Source: Trileptium ribeirensis (lineage: Eukaryota > Nematoda > Enoplea > Enoplida > Thoracostomopsidae). Taken from it: a DNA stretch of 64,000 nucleotides. Shown here piece by piece: positions 12,940 to 25,408 of the stretch. A program made the position numbers and the translations under genes. Position 1 is the first letter of the stretch, and the number at the start of each line of letters is the position of its first letter. The stretch covers positions 1 to 64,000 of the forward strand of contig JASANE010029140.1 in NCBI GenBank assembly GCA_030248225.1, given 5' to 3'. Below the pieces are notes generated by a model, which was given only the letters and a program-made list of their open reading frames with translations, had not been told where the DNA came from and searched no databases.

Positions 12940-13430
12940 GAAATATTAACCCAGGGGCTTCGTGTTACTTACCCCGGTGCCAGGGCCAAAAGATCGATTT
13001 TAGCACATTTGATTACCCTCCCCGACCATTGCTAGTTTGCCGTATGGTGGAGTGAGTACAACTCCATTAATTTGTCTGTTATGGTTCTTTCCCATGAGGA
13101 AGAGAATGGTGAAACGACCTGAACTCTATCTTACGGCCGATTTGTTGATCTCAGGTTTTCAACCTGACACATGCGGAGGCCATTTTACGGTACTTTACTG
13201 GGGACAGCAGTGGGTGGTATTTGGAAAGCCATAGCATACGTACGGTTAAAAAATTACTATAACGACCTCAAATTCGGATTCCTTGACGTTTTTGGTCACA
13301 GGATGTAAAAAATTAAAATAATCGTGCCAAAAACTTATTAGTCATTTTTTCTGCGAAAAAATGACATCGTAGCGTGAAATGACCCCAACCTAAAAATAAA
13401 AAAAAAAATTTTAATCGTCCGAAACAACTC
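12940..13430 (+). repeat. Long direct repeat, copy B
   Basis: Near-identical to 11472-11966, including bases beyond the TIR-like end GCGTGAAATGACCCC. The left border coincides with the truncation point of the RNase H fragment, so a rearrangement joined them. Confidence 0.85.
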
Positions 13431-13744
13431 AAAACCATAAAACAAGATAAACCCGCAAATCGTTCCCAGGCCGGCTTGGCAACAGTGTAACGTCAGTGGA
13501 ACCATTAATTAGAATACTAAAATAGTCGAAACACAATGAATTTCGCTCGGAGAAATATTGTAGCGAATTAGGTTGCTGACTTAGCAAATGGTACATACCT
13601 TCGTTTGTACTTGTTTTTCAATCCCGGTCTTTTGGAAATAAGAAAGAAGACTTACATTAAAATTTATTCACATCAATCATAATAGTTATTAGGAAAAATG
13701 TTTAGTGTCCTAGTGGGAATGTTATAGTCTGTTAGCTGGGAATA

Positions 13745-14050
13745 ATCCAAATCAAAATTTACAGCAACCAGAGTCGTCAATTTAAAACGGAACCACTGAA
13801 ACGAGAACCTGGTCTTAGAAATTTATAGTAAGACAAACGAAGGAAGGTACTATGGATTTAAAATGTACTAAAAATAACTTTACATCGAACTTAACATATT
13901 GCGATGATTCTCTCGGGGACCTACAAGGTGCTGAGGAAGGTAAAAATGTTTATTTACCGATAAATATTTACTTAAGCAACAAAAATGCCTTCCACCAGAC
14001 ATCACTGCGTAAGCTGCCGTGCATTGACAGATTCATGGACCGTAGACTAG
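13745..14050 (-). repeat. Old, diverged copy of the hAT element seen at 14548, 17956 and 20301
   Basis: GGGAATAATCC near 13738, CAGCAACCAGAGTCGTC, GAACCTGGTCTTAGAAATTTA and GGATTTAAAATG follow in the same order as in the inverted copy at 20301-20450, with many substitutions. The CCGG motifs typical of young copies are mostly lost, as expected from CpG decay. The far end is not identifiable; 14051-14547 holds nothing else I can name. Confidence 0.6.
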
Positions 14051-14547
14051 ACAATTTCCTTTTGTTTCACATAGCCTACTTATTAAGCGTAGGGTTGTTA
14101 CGTGTTATTCAGTAGAACACTTGAAATATTTGGTTTCTCTGTTTCCAAAAGAAAATTACTCAAGGCATGGTATATATTTGGAACAGAATCCTGTTGACCG
14201 AGCTTACAGAAATGTAAGTGTCTGGTTCAAGTTTAGAAGTTTCTGCCGAAGTACTTCTGAGCAATCTATACTCTGTTATGCATACCAAGTTGAACAAGTT
14301 CAATTTCAACACAACCGAATATCTCTGAATGAGCAAAACAACTGCAACAAGGATCGCCTGGCATTGGTTTGACTTGATAACATAAGCTGAAGATGAACAA
14401 TTTCTAATACGTAAGTAAATATGAAAAAATTCTGCTGTAAGAGTTTGTCATACTTAAGTTCGACAGGGCAATTTGTTGAGGTACATAAAATTTTGTTTTG
14501 TCTGGTTGAAGCGGACTTGCTCTAATAACATTTTTATATATAAATGG

Positions 14548-15706
14548 CAGAGAGTAACCAGAATTCCGGTTCCGGCGAAAATCGTGTTCCGGTTGCGGTT
14601 CCGGCAAAGGGAAAAAACCGTACCGGAACCGGAATTCCGGTTTAAAAATTTTGTTTGAAATTTTCCACGTTTTTTCTCCATCCTGTAATCCAAACATATG
14701 TAATATATATTATACAATGATCAAGCTATACAACCAAGCAAAAGAAAAGATTAACTAACCAATTTGCCGTGTTAAACGTAAGTAAGGCACATAATTAGAG
14801 CAGGAATTTTTCATAATAACCCGCAGGAGTTTGTTAAATCAAAGCCAGGTCGATGCCTGTAGCAGCTATTTTACACATCCAGAAGTCTGTGGGATACGTT
14901 TGAATTAAACCGGTCCAACTCGGTAACAGAGCATGGCTTACGCAGACGTATTTAGGGTATGCTTGGCTAACATAAATTGCGTCAAGCAGCCGCCAGTGCG
15001 CTTGTTAACTTGGTAAATCAGTCTAAATTGAAGTAAACTAACGTTATCTGCAACGCAGCTAGAAGCGGCTTTCTTGGCAATAAATTGTATTTATTGAAAC
15101 TGTGCGAGCAGCATCACAGCGTGTCTCATTTATAGCATTCTGATTATAAAGTTATCATCATGATCTAACTGACGGGCACTGTTTGTCCAACGCTAGTTTA
15201 AACAGTGTCTCTGACCACTGATCAGAAAATTACCGTCTATCTATTATTTTCTCTTAGAATCATATAAACCAATAATTTTAAGTTTCCTACAGAAGAACAT
15301 GGTAACAAACGTATGTGTAATAAAGGGAGGCGACTGGAGACAGAGCGAAAGTATGTATTCTACGTTCCAAGCTTTGTAAGCACATTCGATTTGACGCAGT
15401 ATATATACGCAATGGTGTATAGTGGAAGACATTTATTGCTCTGAATGTCCAAAACCGACATATTTGATCGATAAATAAACATTATTAGCTTCCTCAGTCT
15501 CTTTAAAGTTTCAGAAAGGCAATAATAACATCGCAATACATTAAGTTTAATGTAAAAGTTATTTTTAATGCATTTTAAATCCACTATACCTTCATTGCTT
15601 CCATCATCTGTTTTACTATATATAAATTTCGAAGACCAGGTTCCGATTCCGGTTCCGGTTTAAATGGACGGTTCCGGTTGCTGGTTCCGGTTCCGGTTAT
15701 TCCCTG
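14548..15706 (+). mobile_element. Non-autonomous hAT element, copy 1 (1159 bp)
   Basis: It begins CAGAGAGTAACCAGAATTCC and ends GGTTATTCCCTG. The 8-bp ATAAATGG flanks both sides (14540-14547 and 15707-15714). Both termini carry repeated TTCCGGTTCCGG motifs. The interior matches copies 2 and 3 throughout, and the only frames are below 100 aa. The 8-bp duplication with CAGRG ends is diagnostic of hAT elements. No transposase is present. Confidence 0.92.
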
Positions 15707-15714
15707 ATAAATGG

Positions 15715-16436
15715 GTATGTTAAGACCACAACTGGATCAAAATTCTGGAAAAAATTCGAACAAAACAAGTTTGAACGGTAATTCTGATTCCGGTATGATT
15801 TTTACCTTTTGTCGGAACCGCAACCGGAACACGGTTTTGCCGGAAGCTGAACCGAAATTGCGGTTACTCCGTGTCCCTTAGGTAACTGGTGCATGAGTTC
15901 CGCCGCAAATGCGTGTGAATCACAATGAGGATGCTTTTTACATATAAGCCAGGATTTCGGTACGAGGTTGTGGTGATTTTAACCAACCACCTACGGTGGT
16001 TGGCCGTTTTGCTATTGGCCACCTTCTGGTCGTTTCTAACCCTTTAAATAGTTTATTCTGACCTCAAGATAATACTTCGTTTTCTGTCAAGTCCTTCCTT
16101 AATGAATGTGAGCCTTATATAATCGCATATGAAAATCCTAAACAGTCGCATGCAACAATTAGATAACTGAAGCGTAGCGAGCGTGGCGATCATTTATCAA
16201 TTTTTTCCGTTTGTTTTCGATCAACTCTTCGTTATTGACGGATTTTCGCCGAGATTTGTATTAGCGCTGCACGGATGATTTGGCATTTAAATTTTCATAA
16301 CACCGATACGAATTGAAGACTTTTGGGTTTTGGCCACTTGATGTCACCCAGTATTTTAGCTTAGTACTGTTGCTAGCGCACCGCATCGAAAAATGAGGAC
16401 CAATCAAATGTTGCAACTTTGCTGTTACGCATTTTT
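15715..16436. other. No recognisable gene
   Basis: Contains a further GGTTCCGG-like stretch (about 15780-15870: CGGAACCGCAACCGGAACAC), possibly a broken end of another copy of the hAT family. Otherwise nothing is recognised. Confidence 0.4.
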
Positions 16437-16936
16437 TTGAACGGAGCGAGGTTGCCGAGCGAAGCGTTTTTATTTTCTGTCTTTGAGCAAAAAAGTCGAT
16501 GTCAGTTCGCCCGTTAGTCTTTCATGGATCTCAAGAACCACTGAACCTATTTCAAAAAACTTTTTTGTTTGAAAGCTTATCATGTGAAGATGTGCACCTG
16601 ATATTTTATAAGTTTGGCAACTTGCTAATTTTATCATTAATTAAGCTAATTACCTGATTAACACCCTAATTAAGCTCATAACAGCTTAATTATTGGTCGT
16701 CGAGTCGTTTTAACGGCATATACACTGGCGTTTTCAGGTATGGCGTGTAGCAACTCTTACATTTTGCTTCGATTGCCATTCATCACCATGCTGTATAAGC
16801 CACGTGACTTCCTTTGTCTTGCTTTTCGTTAGAACGGAATAAAACTATTCTTTCATTTACTCATTGTTGTCTAGGTAATAATATATTCCCAAGGCATTGA
16901 GTACGTTCACATTATTAATGCCGTCGCTCCGCTCAA
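16437..16936. mobile_element. MITE-like repeat with GAGCGGAGCG ends, copy 2
   Basis: It starts TTGAACGGAGCGAGG and ends GTCGCTCCGCTCAAA. The body shares GAAGCGTTTTTATTTTCTGTC and GATCTCAAGAACCACTGAAC with copy 1 at 5304-5728. Internal parts differ by indels. Confidence 0.6.
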
Positions 16937-17947
16937 AGAATGTAGTTCCACTACGACTGGTTGTCAGAGCAGTTGTTATCGAGCTATGAGCCACATTAAA
17001 AAATCACTTCCAAGAAGTGAAATTTTCAAAATTTTTACAAAGTAAGTTTTGCTTGTCGGAATGAACAATAGCATAATAGGTTATTTAACACGTTAAACAC
17101 GATGATTTCATTGCTTTATCTCCGCACTGAGTATGTTATTTACACTGTCAGCCGGTATCGAAGCACTATTTGGCACCAATAGTCACATTTTGCCACTGTT
17201 TAATATGTATATAAGTCATTAAAATAAGTCTACGTTTTCGGGGTTGCAGAATACGATAAAAGAAATATATATTTGCGAAATGATCATCAAATAAAGCAGA
17301 TGTTGCGGTCTTTTTAAAACCACTCTTCAAATTTATTTTTTCCCTAAAATTTGTGATTTGTATATTTCACACACTTTCGTCTATTTGACCTTTAAATATA
17401 TAAAAAAATAAAAAGTTCCACGATTTTAATACAATGATTAAGATGACTGAACCATTGCCACTTAAACAGTCCCGATGTATAATTGCTATTGTGGTACTCT
17501 AAAGAGCTCCAGGAGCTGGTTTTGAAGCGACGAAATGGTCAATAAGAAAGGAGTAACCACATTCGTTCAGTTCCCCGTAATTTGCGACTTGTATTCGCGA
17601 AAAATTAACTGTTGTTCCAATGCTATTCGTGAACTGTTGGAGATAATTTGCTTTTATTTGTACCCGTGACTGTGCATAGATACAATACTAGTCACAATGG
17701 GCCCTAGCCTTACCAGCGAGGGAGCAATTTATAGAATTTCTATAACTAAAACTTTTTCCGATAAGCAAGGTGCGACCGAGCAGCGAACAATGTGGCGAGT
17801 ACTGTAGTTAAGTACTTATAAATTTCGCACCATTCACAGGCGGCAAAACACATAGGCTTATTTTCACAGCTGCTCAAATTACAGCCATGAAGAGTTCTGC
17901 CACAGCACCACACATTGCGTGGTCCGGTTTCCACTCGACAGCATGAC
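16937..17947. other. No recognisable gene, 1 kb
   Basis: AT-rich sequence with short frames only; no repeat border was seen before the 8-bp duplication at 17948. Confidence 0.4.
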
Positions 17948-17955
17948 CCAGATAC

Positions 17956-19100
17956 CAGGGAGTAACCGGAATTCCGGTTCCGGCGAAAATCGTGTTCCGG
18001 TTGCGGTTCCGGCAAAGGGCAAAAACCATACCGGAACCGGAATTCCGGTTTAAAAATTTTGTTTGAAATTTTCCACGTTTTTTGCTTCATCTTGTAATCC
18101 AAACATGTAATATATATTATACAATGATCAAGCTCCAATACAACCAAGCAAAAGAAAAAATTAACTAACCAATTTGCCGTGTGAAACGTAGGTAGGGCAC
18201 ATAATTAGAGCAGGAATTTTTCATAATAACCTGCAGGAGTTTGTTAAATCAAAGCCAGGTCGATGCTTGTAGCAGCTATTTTACACATCCAGAAGTCTGT
18301 GGGATACGCTTGAATTAAACCGGTACAACTCGGTAACAGGTATGGCTTACGCAGAAGTACGTAGGGTATGCTTGGCTAACACAAATTGCGTCAAGCACCC
18401 GCCATTGCGCTTGTAAACTTGGTAAATCAGTCTAAATTGAAGTAAACTAACGTTATCTGCAACGCAGGTAGAAACTGCTGTCTTGGCAATGAAATGTATT
18501 AATTGAAACTGTGGGAGCAGCATCACAGTGTGTCTCATTTATAGCATTCTGATTAGAAAGTTATCATTATTATCTGACGGACACTGTTTGTCCAACGCTA
18601 GCCTAAACAGTGTCTCTGACCACTGATCAGAAAATTACCTTCTATCTATTATTTTCTCTTAGAATCATATAAACCATACTTTTAAGTTTCCTACAGAAGA
18701 ACATGCAACAAACGTATGCGTAGTAAAGGGAGGCGACTGGAGACAGAGCGAAATTGTGTATTCTACGCTCCAAGCTTTGTAAGCACATTCGATTTGACGC
18801 AGTATACGCAATGGTGTATAGTGGAAAACATTTTTTGCTCTGAATGTCCAAAAACCGACATATTTGATCGATTATTGAACATTATTAGCTTCCTCAGTCT
18901 CTTTGAAGTTTCAGAAAGGCAATAATACCATCGCAATACATTAAGTTTAATGTAAAAGTTATTTTTAATGCATTTTAAATTCACTATACCTTCATTTCTT
19001 CCATCATCTGTTTTACTATATATAAATTTCGAAGACCAGGTTCCGGTTCCGGATACGGTTTAAATGGACGGTTCCGGTTGCTGGTTCCGGTTATTCCCTG
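17956..19100 (+). mobile_element. Non-autonomous hAT element, copy 2 (1145 bp)
   Basis: It begins CAGGGAGTAACCGGAATTCC and ends GGTTATTCCCTG. A perfect 8-bp duplication CCAGATAC lies at 17948-17955 and 19101-19108. It is highly similar to copies 1 and 3. The ends are rich in CCGGTTCCGG, which could act as transposase-binding repeats (inference). Confidence 0.95.
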
Positions 19101-19246
19101 CCAGATACGTATAACAAATTTATGTACATTGCCTGTGAATGAGAAGGGCGGTAATTTATTCAAAGTTGTTTTCAAAGGGCAATACATAAAATATAAATAA
19201 AAGAATTACAACAAATGCTGATATAGCTAACATGAACAGTATATAT

Positions 19247-19593
19247 CTGGCCGGTCAGCAATGGAAGACATCCACGTTCCAAATTCCCACCTGTTCGTGA
19301 TGTTTCCGCATGTCCACCCCCCAGAAGGCCGAAACCCCCATGTTCAACTAAATCCAAAAATTTTTATGTTTCAAAATTTATGTTTTTTATATGCAAAATC
19401 TTTTTAAAGATTAATTACCGAGATTTATAATGTTAAAACGGTGTTTTATGATTTGAAAATACATGAACGGAAGTAACAATCATAAAATATTCAAATATAT
19501 ATAGTATTTTTAAACAAAATTTATTTCCTCCTCCTCCCCCATTTGAAACTTACCCACTTTGTTCAAATTTTGCGAAGGCTGTGAACATGCCAG
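19247..19593. mobile_element. Diverged copy of the 10145-10534 element
   Basis: It starts CTGGCCGGTCAGCA and ends GGCTGTGAACATGCCAG. In between, CATGTTCAACTAA(A/T)TCCAAAAA, TTTATGTTTTTT and TTAATTACC recur in the order seen in the 10145 copy. The G/C-runs are eroded. No target duplication was found. Confidence 0.7.
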
Positions 19594-19608
19594 CATAAAT
19601 ATACATTT

Positions 19609-19613
<5 letters not shown>

Positions 19614-19654
<41 letters not shown>
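19614..19654. repeat. (TA)n microsatellite
   Basis: About 41 bp of uninterrupted alternating A and T. Confidence 0.97.
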
Positions 19655-19655
<1 letters not shown>

Positions 19656-20292
19656 CTACAGTATAGAACTGTGAAGTATTGATCGTTTAAAGTATAAATT
19701 AATAGCGTTGAGATCATGCTCAAATACTGTTAAAACCCAGAGTAATACTTTGATATGGTGATGATTGATTTTTTATGATGGTGTCAGAAGGACGGTAATA
19801 TTATGCTCCAACGTCAGGGCATCAGGCTAGACGCTATTGTGGCCTAGGTGGGACGAAGATTATACAACAAAATATAAGACAGACGGATCCGGAACATTTT
19901 TTCGCAGTAATGATCAAATCATATTGTTCCCTATATCCGTGACTTTGAAAATACGGCCAGTGTGACCCTAAGCCAGACTTAATCAAGAATTGACATAAGT
20001 CCAGTGTAGATCTAAAACGAACAATTATGCACGGAATATATTAAAATTCGATCAAAATAGGCGTAACCGTTCAAATAAATGTCTTAACAAAACGCAGCTT
20101 GCATTAGAATTCAAATAATGTGTTGTGAATACTGCTGAGGAACATCCTTGCATAATCTGCATATTTTGGTAAATTCTAAAATGGTTGCGAGAGACCAAGA
20201 CCCGTCTGTGGGAGCTGAGCCAAGACTAGTGTATCTGGAAAAGCTGTGGTCATATCTTAAAAGCTCTTTTTCAAAATAACAAAAAATTATAA
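19655..20292. other. No recognisable gene
   Basis: Single-copy-looking AT-rich sequence between the microsatellite and hAT copy 3. Confidence 0.4.
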
Positions 20293-20300
20293 CACCTGAT

Positions 20301-21470
20301 CAGAGAATAATCGGAACCGGAACCAGCAACCGGAACCGTCCATTTAAACCGGATCAGGAATCGGAACCGGAACCTGGTCTTCGAAATTTATATATAGTAA
20401 AACAGATGTTGGAAGAAATGAAGGTATAGTGGATTTAAAATGCATAAAAAAATAACTTTTACATTAAACTTAATGTATTGCGATGGTATTATTGCCTTTC
20501 TGAAACTTTAAAGAGACTGAGGAAGCTAATAATGTTCACTTATCGATCAAATATGTCGGTTTTTGGACATTCAGAGCAAAAAAATGTCTTCCACTATACA
20601 CCATTGCGTATACTGCGTCACATCGAATGTGCTTACAAAGCTTGGAGCGTAGAATACACACTTTCGCTCTGTCTCCAGTCGCCTCCCTTTACTACACATA
20701 CGTTTGTTGCATGTTCTTCTGTATAAAACTTAAAATTATTGGTTTATATGATTCTAAGAGAAAATAATAGATAGAAGGTTATTTTCTGATCAGTGGTCAG
20801 AAACACTGTTTAGGCTAGCGTTGGACAAACAGTGCCAGTCAGTTAGATCATAATGATGATAACTTTCTAATCAGAATGCTATAAATGAGACACACTGTGA
20901 TTCTGCTCGCACAGTTTCAATAAATACAGTTCATTGCCAAGAAAGCAGTTTCTAGCTGCGTTGCAGATAATGTTAGTTTACTTCAATTTAGACTGATTTA
21001 CCAAGTTTACAAGCGCAATGGCGGGTGCTTGACGCAATTTGTGTTAGCCAAGCATACCCTACGTACTTCTGCGTAAGCCATACTCTGTTACCGAGTTGGA
21101 CCGGTTTAATTCAAACGCATCCCACAGACTTCTGGATGTGTAAAATAGCTGTTACATGCATCGAGCTGGCTTTGATTTAACAAACTCCTGCAGGTTATTA
21201 TGAAAAATTCCTGCTCAAATTATGTGCCCTACTTACGTTTCACACGGCAAATTAGTTAGTTAATCTTTTTGTTCGCTTGGTTGTATTGGAGCTTGATCAT
21301 TGTATAATATATATTACATATGTTTGGATTACAGGATGAAGCAAAAACGTGGAAAATTTCAAACAAAATTTTTTAAACCGGAATTCCGGTTCCCGTATGG
21401 TTTTTGCCCTTTGCCGGAACCGCAGCCGGAACACGATTTTCTCCGGAACCGGAATTCCGGTTACTCCCTG
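20301..21470 (-). mobile_element. Non-autonomous hAT element, copy 3, inverted (1170 bp)
   Basis: In the window orientation it starts CAGAGAATAATCGGAACCGG and ends GGTTACTCCCTG. CACCTGAT flanks both sides (20293-20300 and 21471-21478). It is the reverse complement of copies 1 and 2 over its whole length. No coding capacity is visible. Confidence 0.95.
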
Positions 21471-21478
21471 CACCTGAT

Positions 21479-23576
21479 GTCTAATACTTAACCAATAGCA
21501 GGAACTGCCGAAACAACTTCGGTTCGGTTCTTAAAAGTGTTAAAGGCCACTATAGATTGTTCGTTTGTACATTATGTTCTCTCTTGAACTGCAAATCTAT
21601 TATTAAGAGCCTTAGAGCCGAGCCTCATTTTTACAAAGATAGAGCCGGACATGGTTCGTGAAGAGTCGAGCAGAGGCAGAGTATAAGATCTGCCTGTGAG
21701 AGCTGAGAAAAGCAGGAGATGATTAACGCAGAAGCCGAGCTAGAGCCTAAGAACCTGGCTCTTTCTCACCTCTAGTACAGTCACAGGCAGAAATAAGTAC
21801 AAAAACCACAAGAATTTCGATCGATTTTGATTAAATTAAATTTCGCTCTATTTCGGTTTTAACGCGATTACATAATTTCAAAATTATAAAATTTTGATTA
21901 TTTATGATTAAACGAAATTTCGATCGATTGCGATAAAAAATTTTGATCGATTGAGATTTCGATGGTATGATCATTCAAATTTGGCTCCAAAAACGTTATA
22001 AAATCAGACTTCCGATGGATGTGATTTTGCGACGTGATATTTACTTCGAATTTGGCAGAAAAGTGAGCGAAGCATACAATACGACACATATGCCAAAATA
22101 GTTCTATTACAAGCTTCTCCAAATAGGGGAAGGAATCCCGATATTTTGACATTCAACCACGCTCCTCCAAATTCATTCCCAGGGTTATCCCAGTTAAATT
22201 TCACGTCTGCATGCTGGCAGTTCATGCCGCAAGTTCATTACCGTTGCGTTCCAGTGCGGTTTAAAATTAAAGAATTTTTCGGTTAACGAAAAAAACATGC
22301 AACTAATTCACAAATTTGGCAAAATAATGCCCAAAATTATTTCCCTTCGCGGCTAAAATTTTCCCTTATCAAATTTCCATAATTGCTGTCATTTCTCAAG
22401 CTAGGTATATGTACTGTTGACACTTCCCGTACTTTATGATCCCAACTATCAACTGCGAACCCTCCAGGTAAAGTGGGCCAGTCAGCAACGTGCTTTCCGT
22501 TTTTCCTGTTACTAAATAGAACATCAGGAATAATTTTCAAGGCCCGAAAAAAAGCAATATTGAAGGCAAAAATGTAGCCCAAACTTGTCTAGGATTTCAG
22601 ATTTATGCACGAACATCTCGTTTTCAAATGATCTCTAATCACTTTATATCGTCCTGGTTGGATATGTTATATTTCTATCGATAACAGAAAATATAAATCT
22701 GGTTAAATTAGGATCATTCACATTTGACACTTCGAATCGACACGACCTGAAATTTTAGCCATCTTTGCCTAAAGAAATTTTAGTATATATTCGGGCACGA
22801 TGCAAGAATAAATTAAAAACAAGTATCATACCGAGAAACTCGTGAGCCAATATCTCTAATTTAGTTGAGTAGCACATCCGAAAAGACTCTAGGACAACGT
22901 GTAGTACAATTGTAATTAGTATATTTTGTAGCTCCATCATGTAACAGCCATCTGAAGCATGAAAATAAAAGCAATTAAATTACAACGAGAGATAGTGTTC
23001 TATAATACATTTACCTGCCAAGCGAATGCCACTAATATGGCATTACAGTGATACACAGTATATATAATCGTGTAGACTCTCACAAGAAGAATGCGTTTAG
23101 TCACTAGCTGCATTGCGTTGAGCTGGGCTGACCTATAAGTGTTATCTTCCTACTAGGAGTCTATCTGTTCCTCGGATATAATGATCTATAAGAATGATAT
23201 AAAACCTGGAAACACTGTGCAATCAAGTTCTGCTCTGCCAAACAAGTTCTGTTCTTGTATTTGTTCTTTAAACCAACTGCATGTGCCTAGAAAGTAATGA
23301 TACACCTTTTCTATACAACAGCAACGAAAAGACACCCTCTAGTTGATGATTTCACAATCCTACCCATGTGACCTACAAGATACCTGCGCCATATGATTAT
23401 CTGAACTCATTGTCTTAAGTTTTGCCCAACCCGAATAAATACCTGGTAGTTGTACTCGGCTTCTGGCTATGCTTTTTCTTTTGTCTGTAAATGTTCAGTT
23501 TGTCTATCTTCGCGCAATTTTCTGTATATACACCCATTGCTTATTCCTGGAAATTCCCACGGTAAGTTCAGGGCCA
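21479..23576. other. No recognisable gene, 2.1 kb
   Basis: AT-rich sequence; around 21800-21960 there is a run of TTTCGATCGATT-type phrases. Frames up to 84 aa show no domain. Confidence 0.4.
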
Positions 23577-23582
23577 CTAAAC

Positions 23583-25402
23583 CTGGGGTTGCCATGGGCC
23601 GGTCAAGTTCGGGGGGGGCCCGAACCGGGGGGCAAAAATTCTCGGGGGGGCGGCAATTTTTTTAAAAATTTGCCACAATTCCTCAACAACGTGATTTACC
23701 TACATCTTCCAACATGTATACTTTTAATTTCAGGTACCCGGAAGCGGTACAGGTACTTATCCCACCTGTATACTTATTTTAGGTGCCCGGTCACCAATGC
23801 AGGTGCTCCAACGCCACTATATTCTATTTTTATTTTGTTTCAGCGTTTCAGAAAGGGTATAGTGGTAGTAGTAGTTGAACTAATACGTATTAGTTACTAT
23901 TGTTTGTATCAGCTGCATTTAGTATAATCCAGTTTGTTGTCGTTCGAAAATCTCTCCATGCATGTTCACCGCCGCGATGAGCAATTGCCGTTGGACTACG
24001 GTGAGGCTGAAGAACGCTATCTGGCTGACTTTTTTTGTGAACAAGTGTCGTTCAAGGCTCAGTGGCCTGAAGCGAAAGGTCAAGTCTTCACTGTGCCCCC
24101 CATCGACTCACGTGAATCTTTGCGGGATTATCTGTCGGATTTTCTACAGCTGTTACAGTCGTTTATCGGCCGAGTGGATTCTCGAACTGAAAGACCTTGG
24201 AGGACCCGTGATGTACTGTTGCAACTGTTGAAGACGAATCCGTACCCGATGGCTACACCCATGATCCGAAAAATGGTGAAAAGCTATTTGGAACTCCCGC
24301 TGTCGACTGCGCATGTCGAGTGTGTTTTCTCCGCCCTGAGTCTACTGGAAACGCGTCTGTATCGCAGCAGAACTTCTCGTACGGTGAACGCCTTCATCAC
24401 GTCCATCATGGAGGCGCAGCGATTTGAACAATTCGACGTTGGCCTGGCTGTGAATATCTGGGCCTTCTGTGATCAACGGCGCGCTTTGGTTGTTTCGCCG
24501 CCCAAATGTGATTGGAAAACACGTGACCTGCATTTCTTGCGCAGTATGCAGCTTAAGCAGCGGGGCCGCTTCAAACGATTCATTCAACGGCAGAAGCAGC
24601 AAAATCGTATTTTTGCAGCCATCAATCCGGTGGAAGTGGAGGAACAGCACCGAATTGAGAGCGGTGATGATGTCGACATCGTTCTTGACGAGCAAGACGA
24701 TGTGCTCAATGTGTCTGCTGAAATCAGCGGATTCAGGGAAACAGAAGTGCCTGGCGTCCGCGAGGGCGATGATGATGAGGGTAGCGGATACGACGGATCG
24801 TCGTCTGAAACGGAAGACGACGCTGGTGCTGCCGGGGACGGAGCGATGTGCTCTGATTAAGCAGAGCTTCAGTTTCGACGTTTTGTAAAAAAAATATAAA
24901 ATACAAAAAAAACAAAAAATACAAAAGCTTCAATGTCAAAAAAATCAAAAAATACAAAAGCTTAAATGTCAAAAAAATAAACCCCCCTTCCCTTTCCCAA
25001 AAGTTCTCACCTCCACATCCCACGCCGCGAGAACAACTGCACAACAACAGCAACAACAAATGGCAACAGCGATGTCTTGTTTGTCGCGATTATCGATCGT
25101 CATCTTTATCTGGTGAGCTTTTTACATACATAAGTGCTCTTACTTAATTAAGTGACGATCGATGGAACCATGGATTTAGGTAAACTGGTAAGAGGCGATG
25201 CCCCGCAGGACGAAAATTTTCAATTTTTACTCAGAAAGTATGAAATTTGGCCCAAAAAATATCGCAAATAAATATTGGCTCAGAGTTTTTTGGGGTCAAA
25301 ATTCGAACCGGGGGGCACCAAAATTCTCGGGGGGGGGGCCGAATCGGGGGGCGGGGGGGCAGCTATTCTCGGGGGGCCGCCCCCCCGGGATGGCAAGCCC
25401 AG
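23583..25402 (+). mobile_element. hAT-like element with G-run ends, 1820 bp, 6-bp target duplication CTAAAC
   Basis: The left end CTGGGGTTGCCAT and the reverse complement of the right end (CTGGGCTTGCCAT) form an inverted repeat. CTAAAC occurs at 23577-23582 and 25403-25408. Both subterminal regions carry several runs of 6-9 G with AATTCTCGGGGGG (about 23612-23655 and 25295-25390). It carries one good ORF (23934-24860). A 6-bp duplication is shorter than the classic 8 bp for hAT, but hAT6-type families exist. Confidence 0.8.
23934..24860 (+). CDS. hAT-transposase-related protein, C-terminal part (308 aa)
   Basis: Around residues 115-160 the protein reads SYLELPLSTAHVECVFSALS followed by an RLYRSRTSRTVNAFI segment. 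This resembles the hAT dimerisation (hATC) block, where a short-chain residue cluster precedes E-x-x-FS. Residues 200-225 are Lys/Arg/Gln-rich, and the last 70 residues are acidic (repeated D/E/S) and end in CSD. No BED zinc finger or full DDE catalytic region is present, so it is about half or less of a hAT transposase. The ORF is markedly more GC-rich than its surroundings. It may be a 5'-deleted transposase or a derived regulator. The upstream frame 23469-23927 is not recognisable. Confidence 0.6.
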   Translation: MLSFENLSMHVHRRDEQLPLDYGEAEERYLADFFCEQVSFKAQWPEAKGQVFTVPPIDSRESLRDYLSDFLQLLQSFIGRVDSRTERPWRTRDVLLQLLKTNPYPMATPMIRKMVKSYLELPLSTAHVECVFSALSLLETRLYRSRTSRTVNAFITSIMEAQRFEQFDVGLAVNIWAFCDQRRALVVSPPKCDWKTRDLHFLRSMQLKQRGRFKRFIQRQKQQNRIFAAINPVEVEEQHRIESGDDVDIVLDEQDDVLNVSAEISGFRETEVPGVREGDDDEGSGYDGSSSETEDDAGAAGDGAMCSD

Positions 25403-25408
25403 CTAAAC

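Noticed and set aside
13852..14372. Two adjacent ORFs (87 and 83 aa)
   Set aside because: The first overlaps a decayed non-coding hAT copy; neither shows a domain.
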